A DNA stretch of 39,940 bases from Burkholderiales bacterium. GTDB lineage: Bacteria; Pseudomonadota; Gammaproteobacteria; Burkholderiales; Burkholderiaceae_D. Both the position numbers and the translations under genes were made by a program. Position 1 is the stretch's first letter. The number at the start of each line of letters is the position of its first letter. Location: positions 1,918-41,857 of the forward strand of contig PLEY01000018.1 of NCBI GenBank assembly GCA_003136595.1, read 5' to 3'. Under the pieces are notes generated by a model. That model searched no databases. It saw only the letters and a list, made by a program, of their open reading frames with translations, and was not told the DNA's origin. This document shows, one piece after another, positions 1 to 7,863 of this stretch.

Positions 1-90
1 ATCTTTGACTATGAAACCATCCGGTTCGGATACGATGCGTCATCCCCTCCCGAGCTCGGCTACAGCCCTTATCCGGTTCTCGAGGCTCAT
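1..90 (-). other. Window edge: tiny ATGA-coupled ORF and possible start of next operon gene
   Basis: The stop of the 7-TM gene (87-89) overlaps an ATG at 90 (ATGA). That ATG opens a 16-codon ORF ending in TGA at 40-42. This stop in turn overlaps another ATG at 43 (ATGA again), preceded by a GGGAGGGG purine run, which stays open to the window edge. Either a gene starts at 43 and continues outside the window, or the 16-codon ORF is the intact head of a gene that is frameshifted here. No product can be named from so few residues. Confidence 0.25.
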
Positions 91-815
91 CGCACGGGCT
101 CGTTCATGACCTCCCCTTCGCCGCTGAGGCTGGTGGAACTGCGAAGCCTGCGGAAGACCAGCAGGTGAAGGATGAGAGCCAGCGGCACCATGAATCCGGG
201 GATATAGCTGAACGGGAACTGGCCGATCGCCAGGTTGGGAACCTCGGCGTGAATCAGGTGCAACGGCCCGGGAGCTGTCAGTACACCGCGCGCGAGAACG
301 TTGACCAGAGACGCCAGCCCGAGGATGTTCCAGACCCATACGAGGCGCAGTCCCCAGGGACCCCGCGTCGTCAGCCATGCGACGGCCGGCGCAGCCAGCG
401 CGATGACTATTTCGACATTGCCGCCCTCCAGAGTCATCAGCCTCGGGACCTGTCCGGCCTGGAACAGCGCCTGCAGGGTCGCTTCGACGCCGACCCGGAA
501 GACCTGAAGACCAACGAGCAGCCACAAGGGCACGGCCAAAGCCAGCAGCCGACCGGTCGACCCTCGCGCAGTGACCAGGAAGATGCACCCAATGACGGGC
601 AGCGCGAGATAGACGATGCCGGGAGGGCGCAGGCCGGCGTTGCGCAGCACACCCGAGGCACCGATGGCCCCCACGTAGATCAACCAGACCAGGAGCGCGA
701 CCGCCCCGATCCTTGCCATCCTGCGTGGCAGGTAGCGTGACATCACCGCGATCAGCGCCGCGGCCAGCGTGCCGGCAAAGGCGCCAAAGCCCAATGCGGG
801 CAGGGTGAAACTCAT
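87..815 (-). CDS. Polytopic membrane protein, about 7 TM segments, function unknown
   Basis: This 242-aa protein is almost wholly hydrophobic. About seven membrane segments can be read, the first near residues 8-26 and the last near 205-222, followed by a short polar C-terminal tail. I recognise no catalytic motif; hydrophobicity and spacing suggest an uncharacterised integral inner-membrane protein. Its ATG overlaps the stop of the upstream NmrA-family gene by four bases (ATGA, 812-815), so it is probably translationally coupled and part of the MarR-headed operon that also contains the MATE exporter. Being last or next to last in that operon, it may modulate the membrane or the export process, but that is inference from position only. 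Confidence 0.75.
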   Translation of the reverse strand: MSFTLPALGFGAFAGTLAAALIAVMSRYLPRRMARIGAVALLVWLIYVGAIGASGVLRNAGLRPPGIVYLALPVIGCIFLVTARGSTGRLLALAVPLWLLVGLQVFRVGVEATLQALFQAGQVPRLMTLEGGNVEIVIALAAPAVAWLTTRGPWGLRLVWVWNILGLASLVNVLARGVLTAPGPLHLIHAEVPNLAIGQFPFSYIPGFMVPLALILHLLVFRRLRSSTSLSGEGEVMNEPVR

Positions 816-1951
816 GGCGTGCTCCCCTGCCGTTTCATCGACGCTCGAGCGGCGCGGGCATCCGGGGCAAGGTCCGGCCGCGCCGGACTGGTTGTAGGCG
901 GCGGCAGACGGCGCTCGCGCCGCCAGGTGTCGGAATGCACCGCAAGCGTAGGATGCAGCGCCCGTGGTTCCTTTAGCGTGCGCGCGTAGCCCTTCAGGCC
1001 GTATCCCGGGGTGAACGGGATCGCCAGGAAAGTGGCCAGTGTGCGCAGGCGGCGCGCCAGCGTAGGCAGTGAAGCAGGCAGCGCGGCGTAGCGGCGGGTG
1101 ATGGTCTCGAAGTCCTCGGCCGGGCGGCCGGTGACCTCCAGCACATCGTCAGTCGGTGCGCCAAGCTCGAAGGCGCCCGCACGGTAGTCCTCAATGTAGG
1201 CGCGGTAGGGCAGCAGCTCGTCGATGGTCGCGCCGTCCAGCCGCGCGGCCCTCTCGAACATCCAGAAGGGCAGCGGCAGCTTCGAGACGCCGTGACCGAG
1301 AACACGCGCGATCGTCTGCACAATCGCGTCCGGCGACAGCAGTTGCGGGCCCGTAGGGCGGTAACTGCGTCCTGTGTGGCGCTCAGGGTCCATCAGCGCG
1401 ATGGCCGCCACAGCGGCGATGTCCTCGTTTGAAGGCGGGGCGTTGCGGCCGTTGCCGTACGGCCATGGCAGCACGCCCAAGTGTGCGGCATAGGGAAGTG
1501 TACGGAGCACGTTGTCGGCGAAGAAGCCGGGATTGACCACGGTGTGGGCGATGCCCGGCAGCGATCCCAGCAGCCGGTCGGCCAGCCAGTGCTGGCGGGT
1601 GGCGAACGCAAGGTGCGAGGGCGCAGCGATCCATTGGCTTAGCGAGACCACCGATTCCGGTTGCACCGTGCGTGCTGCATCGGCAAAGGCCACCGCCATG
1701 TGCGACATGTAAAGGCTGAAGGGGGGAAGGAACAACGCCCGCTGCGCCCCGCGCATGGCGAGCGTCAGTGACTCGGGATCGGTCAGATCACCCAGTGCGA
1801 GTTCGGCGCCAGCTTGGGCCAGAGACTGGCTACGCAGGTCACGCTGGCGAACCAACGCGCGCACCGGCCAGCCGGCGATGAGCAACTGATGGACGATCTC
1901 GCGGCCGATCTTACCGGTGGCGCCGGTGACAAGAATGGTGGGAAGTGTCAT
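812..1951 (-). CDS. NmrA-family / atypical SDR NAD(P)-binding protein
   Basis: The 379-aa product begins with a Rossmann nucleotide-binding motif, ILVTGATGKIGREIV (GxxGxxG), at about residues 5-19, and continues with the NmrA/HSCARG pattern (VRALVRQ, LGDLTDPESL, VVNPGFFADN, EDIAAVAAIAL). The family includes NAD(P)H sensors and quinone or isoflavone reductase-like proteins that lack the classical SDR YxxxK catalysis. I start at ATG 1951 rather than 2014, because GGAG lies 7 nt upstream and the Rossmann fold starts immediately. The last 50 or so residues are basic and proline-rich, unlike the core. It lies downstream of the MATE gene in the MarR-headed operon, which suggests a role in xenobiotic or redox stress. 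The substrate is unknown. Confidence 0.85.
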   Translation of the reverse strand: MTLPTILVTGATGKIGREIVHQLLIAGWPVRALVRQRDLRSQSLAQAGAELALGDLTDPESLTLAMRGAQRALFLPPFSLYMSHMAVAFADAARTVQPESVVSLSQWIAAPSHLAFATRQHWLADRLLGSLPGIAHTVVNPGFFADNVLRTLPYAAHLGVLPWPYGNGRNAPPSNEDIAAVAAIALMDPERHTGRSYRPTGPQLLSPDAIVQTIARVLGHGVSKLPLPFWMFERAARLDGATIDELLPYRAYIEDYRAGAFELGAPTDDVLEVTGRPAEDFETITRRYAALPASLPTLARRLRTLATFLAIPFTPGYGLKGYARTLKEPRALHPTLAVHSDTWRRERRLPPPTTSPARPDLAPDARAARASMKRQGSTP

Positions 1952-2037
1952 GTCAAATCTCCAATGGACAAGGAACGGTTGCGACTGCACATGTGCTGCC
2001 AGCTGCAAAAACACGGGTCAGAGGGTGGCCTTCCAAC

Positions 2038-3435
2038 TCACAACTCCCTCCAGCGAACGTGCGCAAACCCCCACAAGGTGATCGCGGCACCACACACGAC
2101 GCCCGTAGCGACAAGCGCGAAGGCGTTGTTAAGTTCTGCCGCAGCGCTTGCAGCCAGCACGGTCGCGCAGACCGCAAATGCCAGCCGCACTGCCGTGCCG
2201 GCCATCGGCCATCCGATCCGACGTGCGCCTTGACCGGCAAAGTAGAGCTCCATTCCGATCGCGGTCAGTCCGTAGGTCGGACCGAGGATCTGCAGGTACC
2301 GTGCGCCGACCGACAGCACCTCGGGGCTTTGCGTGAACCAGCTGAGCCAGAGCTGTGGCCGAAAGGCGAGCATCAGGCCCAGTACCTCGAGCACGCCGGC
2401 GACGAACAGCGCGTTCACGAACGCCGCGCGTCTGGCGCGCTCGACCTGGCCCGCGCCGAGGTTGGTCGCGACCACCGTCAGCGCTGCCGTGCCGAAGCCA
2501 AACAGGATAGGGACGAGCAAGGCGTCCAGCCGTGATGCAATGCCGTAACCGGCAATCGCGGCGATACCGTAACGCCCAGCCGCTGCGGTCGCGGCAGTCA
2601 GCGCAACGTTCGACATCGCAGCATTCAGGCTCGACGGCACCCCGACCCTGAGGATGGCCCTGAAGTGCTCCGGGCGCAGCGGGTGGGGCCGGAATCGCAA
2701 GCTGCTCGACGTCGAGCCCATGTAGGCGACGATGGCCAGCAGGCCTAGCAAGTTGGTCAGCACCTGCGCGATGCCCGCTCCCGCAACGCCAAGGCGCGGC
2801 AGCCCGTACCAGCCCGATATCAATGCGGGCGAGATCAACAGCCCCGTCAGAACCGAACCCGCGATGACCAGCGCGGGCACCTTCACGTTCCCGGTGCCGC
2901 GCAACGCCGCCTGCAGCAGGGTCAGCGCCCACGACGCCGCCGCGCCGCCAAAGAGGATGTTCGAGTACCGGACTGCCTGCTCGAGCGATGCCCCGCGGCC
3001 GCCCAGGAAACGGTAAAGCCAAGGGCCCGCCGCCCAGAGCGAGATCGTGAAGGCCGCGCCGAATGCGACGCCTAGCAGCAGCGCGTGCCAGACCAGGCTC
3101 TCGGCTTCCTCCATGCGCCCGGCGCCGCGCGCGTGGGCGATGGCCGACGACACGCCGCCGCCTATTCCGCCGTTCGAAACCATGGTCATGAGCAGGATCA
3201 CCGGCACCACCATCGAGGCGGCGGCAATCGCGTCGGTGCCGAGCACGCTGACGAAGTAGGTCTCGGCCACACTCAGCAGCGTGACCATGAACATCACCGC
3301 GACTGTCGGAAGCGCCAGGCGGGCGAGCAACGGCAACAACGGGCCGCTCAGCATGTCTGGAGCAGCGGCCGTAGCCAGCGACCTCGCGTTCGGCGCCAGC
3401 GTCTCGTACCCCATGGCGGAGTCAGCGGCGGCCAT
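2038..3435 (-). CDS. MATE family efflux transporter
   Basis: The 465-aa protein has about 12 hydrophobic segments in two related halves, as in MATE (NorM/DinF) antiporters, which export drugs and organic cations using Na+ or H+ gradients. Characteristic stretches are visible: LALPTVAVMFMVTLLSVAETYFV at the first helix pair, followed by VSSAIAHARGAGR, and the second-half counterpart near VPSSLNAAMSNVAL with VVATNLGAGQ. The ATG at 3435 has GGAGG six bases upstream; the overlapping GTG at 3438 is less likely. The start overlaps the stop of the upstream membrane gene (TGATG), so the two are translationally coupled. A MarR repressor at the head of the operon is the usual arrangement for such pumps. 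The transported substrate cannot be read from sequence. Confidence 0.9.
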   Translation of the reverse strand: MAAADSAMGYETLAPNARSLATAAAPDMLSGPLLPLLARLALPTVAVMFMVTLLSVAETYFVSVLGTDAIAAASMVVPVILLMTMVSNGGIGGGVSSAIAHARGAGRMEEAESLVWHALLLGVAFGAAFTISLWAAGPWLYRFLGGRGASLEQAVRYSNILFGGAAASWALTLLQAALRGTGNVKVPALVIAGSVLTGLLISPALISGWYGLPRLGVAGAGIAQVLTNLLGLLAIVAYMGSTSSSLRFRPHPLRPEHFRAILRVGVPSSLNAAMSNVALTAATAAAGRYGIAAIAGYGIASRLDALLVPILFGFGTAALTVVATNLGAGQVERARRAAFVNALFVAGVLEVLGLMLAFRPQLWLSWFTQSPEVLSVGARYLQILGPTYGLTAIGMELYFAGQGARRIGWPMAGTAVRLAFAVCATVLAASAAAELNNAFALVATGVVCGAAITLWGFAHVRWREL

Positions 3436-4043
3436 CACCGCCCTCCAGCGGCCGTCAGCCGGGTGAGCGCGATGATGTGCGAGGCGCCCGACAGCCCGAC
3501 GCCAAAAAGCGGGATCAGCGCCATCGGCAGCATGGTCAGTGTCGCCATGAGCGGATCATGAAGCAGCGTGAAGGTCAGTCCGGTGCCTACCGCAGAGATG
3601 AAATCCGCGAAGCCGAAGAGGTGGACGCGGCGCAACTGCGAGGGCGTTGCCGCGCGCCCCACCAGTGTTGCGGCACCGAGGCCGGCAAGGATGTCTCCGA
3701 TGCCGGCAACGATCCCGAACAGCAGCGGCAGCCCCCCGGTCGCCGCGTAGTAGAGGAACAACGCGCCGGCCGGGATGCGCCAGATGTGGAAGAGAGTCAG
3801 CCTGCGAAGTCCAATCCCATCGGCTGTCCGACGGACGGAGGGCAGTGCGAAATAAAGGGCCGTCGGGACGGCGATGCCGAGCACGACGAGCATGGCATAG
3901 GCGGGCATGAACTCCTTGGCGAGCGCACTGAGCGCCCCCGAGCTGCTTGCCGCGACAACTGCGGCGCCCCAGGCGGCGATCGCGATCTTGATGCCCGCAG
4001 GGAGCGCAGTCGGAGTCCGTTTGTCTTGGGTGATGCTGGTCAT
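3435..4043 (-). CDS. Small multi-pass membrane protein, first gene after the MarR operator
   Basis: The 202-aa product shows roughly six hydrophobic segments, with an arginine-rich loop (SVRRTADGIGLRRL) and no recognisable catalytic residues. I choose ATG 4043 because AAGGGAAG lies just upstream; an upstream in-frame extension would place coding sequence across the palindromic operator at 4065-4076. The gene is separated from marR by 78 nt containing that operator and is coupled to the MATE gene by TGATG. It may be an accessory of the exporter or an independent stress membrane protein. I do not recognise the family with confidence. Confidence 0.8.
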   Translation of the reverse strand: MTSITQDKRTPTALPAGIKIAIAAWGAAVVAASSSGALSALAKEFMPAYAMLVVLGIAVPTALYFALPSVRRTADGIGLRRLTLFHIWRIPAGALFLYYAATGGLPLLFGIVAGIGDILAGLGAATLVGRAATPSQLRRVHLFGFADFISAVGTGLTFTLLHDPLMATLTMLPMALIPLFGVGLSGASHIIALTRLTAAGGR

Positions 4044-4058
4044 GTCACTTCCCTTCTC

Positions 4059-4088
4059 ATATAGGTTGATATCAACATCAATGGGCAA
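4059..4088 (-). promoter_or_regulatory. MarR-type operator and putative promoter of the efflux operon
   Basis: A perfect 12-bp palindrome GTTGATATCAAC lies at 4065-4076, within the 78-bp gap between marR and the first membrane gene. On the minus strand it sits between a weak -35 (TTGCCC, 4083-4088) and a -10-like CTATAT (4059-4064), spacer 18. The same 12-mer occurs inside the marR promoter. Binding there would block RNA polymerase, so repression by the neighbouring MarR protein is inferred. Confidence 0.7.
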
Positions 4089-4121
4089 AAATGCTTCGCA
4101 CTTTAATGCAGCCCTGTTCGC

Positions 4122-4553
4122 TCAATCGAGCGCTGCGAGCGCCTTGCGCAACGTGGCCGATGCTTCTTCACCGCCGAGTTGATGTGCGACATCCTGCTGC
4201 GACGCTTGCCAGATCGGCATGGCGCGGTCAAGGAGCTTTGCGCCCGCTGGCGTCAGCCGCACCGCACGACTGCGTTGATCATCATCGGCCACCGAAATCA
4301 CCACCAGGCCGCGGCGCTGCAGCGGTTTGAGTGCAGCGGTGACGGTCGTCCGGTCCATGCCAAGCCGCACGCCGATGGCCTGGACGGACGCAGGCTGCTG
4401 CGCGGCGATCGAGGACAGCATGGCAAACTGGCCGTTGTTGAGGTCGAGCAGCCGGAGAGCCTCGTCGTACCGACGGGCGATGCCTCGCGCCGCGCGGCGC
4501 AGCGCAAGACAGTTGCAGGTGGTGCCGACGAGGGCGGGGGAAATGGAGCTCAT
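4122..4553 (-). CDS. MarR family transcriptional regulator
   Basis: The 143-aa protein matches the MarR winged-helix fold: dimerisation helix (RRYDEALRLLDLNNGQFAML), recognition helix region (QAIGVRLGMDRTTVTAALKPLQRRGLV), the wing with the family signature (ISVADDDQRSRAVRLTPAG), and a C-terminal helix. MarR proteins are ligand- or redox-responsive dimeric repressors that bind short palindromes. The start is ATG 4553; longer in-frame starts would read through the palindrome at 4564-4579 and are not conserved in character. The gene is followed by the efflux operon in the same direction, with a copy of its own operator between. Two cysteines near the N-terminus (TTCNCLAL) could be sensory, which is speculative. 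Confidence 0.9.
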   Translation of the reverse strand: MSSISPALVGTTCNCLALRRAARGIARRYDEALRLLDLNNGQFAMLSSIAAQQPASVQAIGVRLGMDRTTVTAALKPLQRRGLVVISVADDDQRSRAVRLTPAGAKLLDRAMPIWQASQQDVAHQLGGEEASATLRKALAALD

Positions 4554-4559
4554 GAGCCT

Positions 4560-4588
4560 ATTTAAGTTGATATCAACTTTTTTGTCAA
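4560..4588 (-). promoter_or_regulatory. marR promoter with operator in the spacer
   Basis: On the minus strand a consensus -35 TTGACA (4583-4588) and a -10 TTAAAT (4560-4565) are separated by exactly 17 nt. The spacer carries the palindrome GTTGATATCAAC (4566-4577); with its flanks it becomes a perfect 16-bp palindrome (4564-4579). This predicts autorepression of marR. The -10 ends only six bases before the ATG, so +1 would fall at or next to the start codon, giving a leaderless or near-leaderless mRNA. Confidence 0.8.
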
Positions 4589-4971
4589 GCCCTGCCCTGC
4601 CCCACCCTGCGGTCGGCTCGGCAGCGCCTACTCGGTCCCGGAAGACTCCTGATTGGAGCCCAGCTTTGCGGCGTTCCAACGCGTTCATATAGCGCAACGG
4701 TGCGCGACCAAGTGGGAGTCGATAGTCGCCAGGCGACTTCACCCGGCGGCGCTTGACCCCCTCTTCGCGCGTCGCGCCCAGGAAGGGGAATACGCGCCGC
4801 TTTGTTCAAAGTCCCTCTTTGACACGTCAAGGCAAACCGATGGAGCGAACGGCATCGAGCAGGCGCGGGCCTGAACCTTCCCGGGATCGCTACCCGAATC
4901 GGGGCAGGACATGGATCACGGCTTCGGCGGTCTTTGCCTGTAACCCCGCCCCTTCAGCCCCCCCTTGGCGC
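4589..4971. other. Intergenic region between marR and creD, no gene recognised
   Basis: About 380 bp. It holds short overlapping open frames on both strands with no recognisable domain, start context or codon pattern. No clear terminator is seen for creD, which ends at its left side. It may contain upstream elements of the marR promoter. Confidence 0.5.
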
Positions 4972-6330
4972 TCAGGCCGATCTTTGCTCTGGCTGTAATC
5001 CGTACCAGTCCAGTTTTCGGGTCAGCACCATTGCGCCGGTGAGCAGGGTGAACAGCAGGAGCGATCCCAGCATCAGCGCGTTATCCTCAGAGTTGAGCAA
5101 AATGTAGAGAGCCCCGAATAGACTGGCGAGCCCCAGTCCGAACCCCAGTCCCCTCGCGACCCCTGCGAGAACCCCAGACAGGTAGATCGTGATGACGAGA
5201 GTAGAAGCTGTGGCCGCTGTTGCGTAGGCAATCCAGAAGACGAGGTGCTCGGAAAGGCTGATCAGCAGCAGGAAGAAAACGGCAATCGCCAGGCCTACGA
5301 GAAAGTATTGGGCCGGGTGGATGCGCAGGTTCCGGACCACCTCGAACAGAAAGAAGGAGCCGAAAATCAGCCACACGAAGAGAAAGCCATACTTGATTGC
5401 GCGGTCCGACAGTGAGTAGATGTTGATAGGCTCAATGAAATGGACCTCCATGGCTTCCTCTTTGTTCAAGCCTTCGCACGCGCCCCCGTAGACGCAGGTC
5501 TCCATGTCCGACTGAGCCGATGACCCGAGGCTGCTCACTTCCCAATTCGCCTCGAAGCCGGAGTTGGAGGATTGTTGCGATTGCGGAGTCGGCAGGAAAG
5601 CACCGGCAAAGCTCGGACTCGGCCACGTCGACTTCAACGTCACCCGGGTTGAGTCCCCATAGGGCACGAAACCAAAGGATTCGGTCCCCCTGAGAGACAC
5701 GCGCATCGACAGCCTGAGGGGCTTGTCGGTCTGCAACCATCCCAATGGGATGGGCGAATGAATACTCTCCTCAAGCCTGACGGTTCCACTACCCGCTTCA
5801 AAGGTCAGTGAATGGCCGTCGAGGGTGGCCTCGGGTCGGCGGACCAGCCCGCGCGGGTCCGTCAACAATATGACCAATGAGGGCGTCCCCAGAATGATTC
5901 TCGAGTCGGCCTTCTCGCGGACGAAGGGAAGCGCAGACGGCACGTTAAAGGTCGCCGCCTCGTCGGCCCGCCACTCGTAAACCAGCGCGCGGAACAGACC
6001 GCGGTGCTTCCAATCCGTGTCCGCGTTGGCCTCGACGCCAAGATCACTGGGGAAATAGACCAGCCGATGCGCAACGCGCTTGGTCTCGATGATTCTCGGC
6101 CGACCCTTGTCGTCGATGTCTTTGTTCTCGAATTCCTCGGTGTACGGAATCACGAGCATTGGGCTTGCCGTGCGTTGCGCGCCCGAATAGTCCCTTGAAA
6201 TTTCCGTCAGGACCTCGAGCTGCCGCTGCTGACGCTCGCTGACGATGCCGCCCACGAGATTGATCAGGGCGATCATGAGCAGGGACAGGGCAAGGACGAT
6301 CCCCACCTTCACGACGAGTGCCTTCTGCAT
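4972..6330 (-). CDS. creD: Inner membrane protein CreD
   Basis: The 452-aa protein has the CreD architecture: one N-terminal membrane helix (residues about 7-28), a long periplasmic beta-rich domain with typical phrases (SPMLVIPYTE, LVYFPSDLGVEA, RGLFRALVYEW, SFGFVPYGDST, KSTWPSPSFAGAFLP), then from about residue 315 a cluster of membrane helices (YGFLFVWLIFGSFFLFEV, HPAQYFLVGLAIAVFFLLLISLSEH) and a short tail ending KLDWYGLQ. CreD is the main target of the CreBC system; it affects colicin E2 tolerance and envelope integrity and, in some bacteria, beta-lactam tolerance. GGGAGG lies 7 nt before the ATG. A cre-tag sits about 55 bp upstream, so it probably has its own CreB-dependent promoter. 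Confidence 0.95.
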   Translation of the reverse strand: MQKALVVKVGIVLALSLLMIALINLVGGIVSERQQRQLEVLTEISRDYSGAQRTASPMLVIPYTEEFENKDIDDKGRPRIIETKRVAHRLVYFPSDLGVEANADTDWKHRGLFRALVYEWRADEAATFNVPSALPFVREKADSRIILGTPSLVILLTDPRGLVRRPEATLDGHSLTFEAGSGTVRLEESIHSPIPLGWLQTDKPLRLSMRVSLRGTESFGFVPYGDSTRVTLKSTWPSPSFAGAFLPTPQSQQSSNSGFEANWEVSSLGSSAQSDMETCVYGGACEGLNKEEAMEVHFIEPINIYSLSDRAIKYGFLFVWLIFGSFFLFEVVRNLRIHPAQYFLVGLAIAVFFLLLISLSEHLVFWIAYATAATASTLVITIYLSGVLAGVARGLGFGLGLASLFGALYILLNSEDNALMLGSLLLFTLLTGAMVLTRKLDWYGLQPEQRSA

Positions 6331-6384
6331 CCGAACCTCCCAAGTTAGCGAGGTTCCATTCTCCGGGGATGGCCGGTGAGACGG

Positions 6385-6410
6385 GTGAAGCCAGTGTGAA
6401 CTCGTGTGAA
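6385..6410 (-). promoter_or_regulatory. cre-tag (CreB binding site) upstream of creD
   Basis: On the minus strand the sequence TTCACACTGGCTTCAC (6385-6400) fits the published CreB motif TTCAC-N6-TTCAC exactly. A third TTCAC half-site follows with 5-nt spacing (6406-6410), making three tandem repeats. It lies 55 bp before the creD start in the creC-creD gap, which is where a CreB-activated promoter is expected. Confidence 0.85.
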
Positions 6411-6438
6411 ATCGACACTTCTCCCGAAAGGAGGCTCC

Positions 6439-7863
6439 CTATCCCCGCGCAATGGACAGATGCGCGACGACACCAATCTCCGCCGCGTTTTCAAGTCGGA
6501 TCTCTCCTCGATGCAGCTTTGCGACTTCTCGGACGAGGGCGAGACCGAGGCCGGTGCTCTTCTTCCCGGAATCCGGCCTGGGGAGCGAGTAAAACCGCTC
6601 GAAAATCCGGTTCATCGCGTAGTCTGGAATGCCAGGGCCACTGTCTCTTACTTCGACCTGACAGTGGTCTGCTGACTCGGAGAGAATCACCCGAATTTCG
6701 CCGCCCTTGGGGGAGAAGTCGATCGCGTTCTCCAGGAGATTTCTGAGCGCCTGCTCGATCAGAAAAGGGTCCCCATGGACCGCGGGCGCCGTGCCTTGAA
6801 TCTCACAACGTAGTTCGCGCGATGCAAGCCGATCGGCGAGTTCGTGAATTTGTTGGCGAACGAGGCCCGCCACATCGACCGCCACATTCGAGCTAAGACT
6901 ATGGAGATGCTCAATCTTCGCCAGTTCAAGAAGTCGGTCCACGATAAGGCGGATGCGATCCGCCTGCTCGAGGATATTGCCAGCAAAACGCTGCCGCTCC
7001 TGGCTGGGTATCTCCTCCGCAAGCAACTCGGCCGCCCCCTGGATCGCAGCGACCGGGCTCTTGATTTCATGCGTGAGCGCGTGGACGTATTCTTCTACGT
7101 ACTCCTTGCCGTCAAGCCTTTCACGCATTCCTTCAAGCGCCTGGCCCAATTCGGCGATTTCCCGATTCATTGTGGCCGGCAGGGGCACGCGCGCACCGCC
7201 GGAGACATCTCTCGCATATCGCCTCAGGCGCTCGATTGACCGGGTCAGGCGCCAGGCAAAGAAGAAGCCGATGGCCGCTGCGGCCAGCAGCAGCGCCGCA
7301 CCCTGTCCGCGAACCGTGGTCTGCGCGCGCTCTATGAAGGGTTCGATGGTCGAATCAGGCTTGGCGACGGTCAGAACACCGATCACTCGACCTTGATCGA
7401 GGACCGGAGCCGCGACATGCATGACGGCGCTCTTCGGGTCTTGGGGATCAGTCGGGGTACTTCGGGCACCATACCGGCCTCGAAGCGAGAGATAAACGTC
7501 GTTCCAGCGGGAGAAATCAGCACCCAGATCCCTGTTCGCGGAATCAAAAACCACGATCCCATGACTGTCCGTCACATAGACGCGATAGTCCAGGCTTGTC
7601 TTGTGCAGACCCCAGATGGATGCATCCACGCTCCGCTTGCCGTAGGCCTCTAGCGCCTGGGCGAATGGACCATCCTTGATCCGCCCGGACTTCAGGTCCG
7701 CAGCAGCGAGTTCGGCGAGGATGTTGGACGTGTCGACCAGGGTTTCCTCAACCGATTGCGTGACCCCTGGTTTGATGTCGTGAATGAAGACAGCGAGGAA
7801 GAAATAAGCAGCAAGCCCGACGATCAGGAAGTAGCTAAGGGCGATCTGGGTCGAAATCTTCAC
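6439..7863 (-). CDS. creC: Sensor histidine kinase CreC
   Basis: With the GTG start at 7863 the protein is 474 aa, the same length as E. coli CreC, and co-linear with it from the first helix (KISTQIALSYFLIVGLAAYF). The order is: TM1, periplasmic sensor with FDSANRDLGADFSRWND and LRGRYGARST, TM2, HAMP-like linker, HisKA with H-box ALTHEIKSPVAAIQG, and HATPase with N-box LENAIDFSP, DSGPGIPDYAMNRIFERFYS and STGLGLALV. It autophosphorylates on His and passes the phosphate to CreB; in E. coli it responds to growth conditions and fermentation products. The GTG overlaps the creB stop (GTGA), with GGAAG eight bases upstream. The ATG at 7878 is an alternative giving 479 aa. Confidence 0.95.
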   Translation of the reverse strand: MKISTQIALSYFLIVGLAAYFFLAVFIHDIKPGVTQSVEETLVDTSNILAELAAADLKSGRIKDGPFAQALEAYGKRSVDASIWGLHKTSLDYRVYVTDSHGIVVFDSANRDLGADFSRWNDVYLSLRGRYGARSTPTDPQDPKSAVMHVAAPVLDQGRVIGVLTVAKPDSTIEPFIERAQTTVRGQGAALLLAAAAIGFFFAWRLTRSIERLRRYARDVSGGARVPLPATMNREIAELGQALEGMRERLDGKEYVEEYVHALTHEIKSPVAAIQGAAELLAEEIPSQERQRFAGNILEQADRIRLIVDRLLELAKIEHLHSLSSNVAVDVAGLVRQQIHELADRLASRELRCEIQGTAPAVHGDPFLIEQALRNLLENAIDFSPKGGEIRVILSESADHCQVEVRDSGPGIPDYAMNRIFERFYSLPRPDSGKKSTGLGLALVREVAKLHRGEIRLENAAEIGVVAHLSIARG

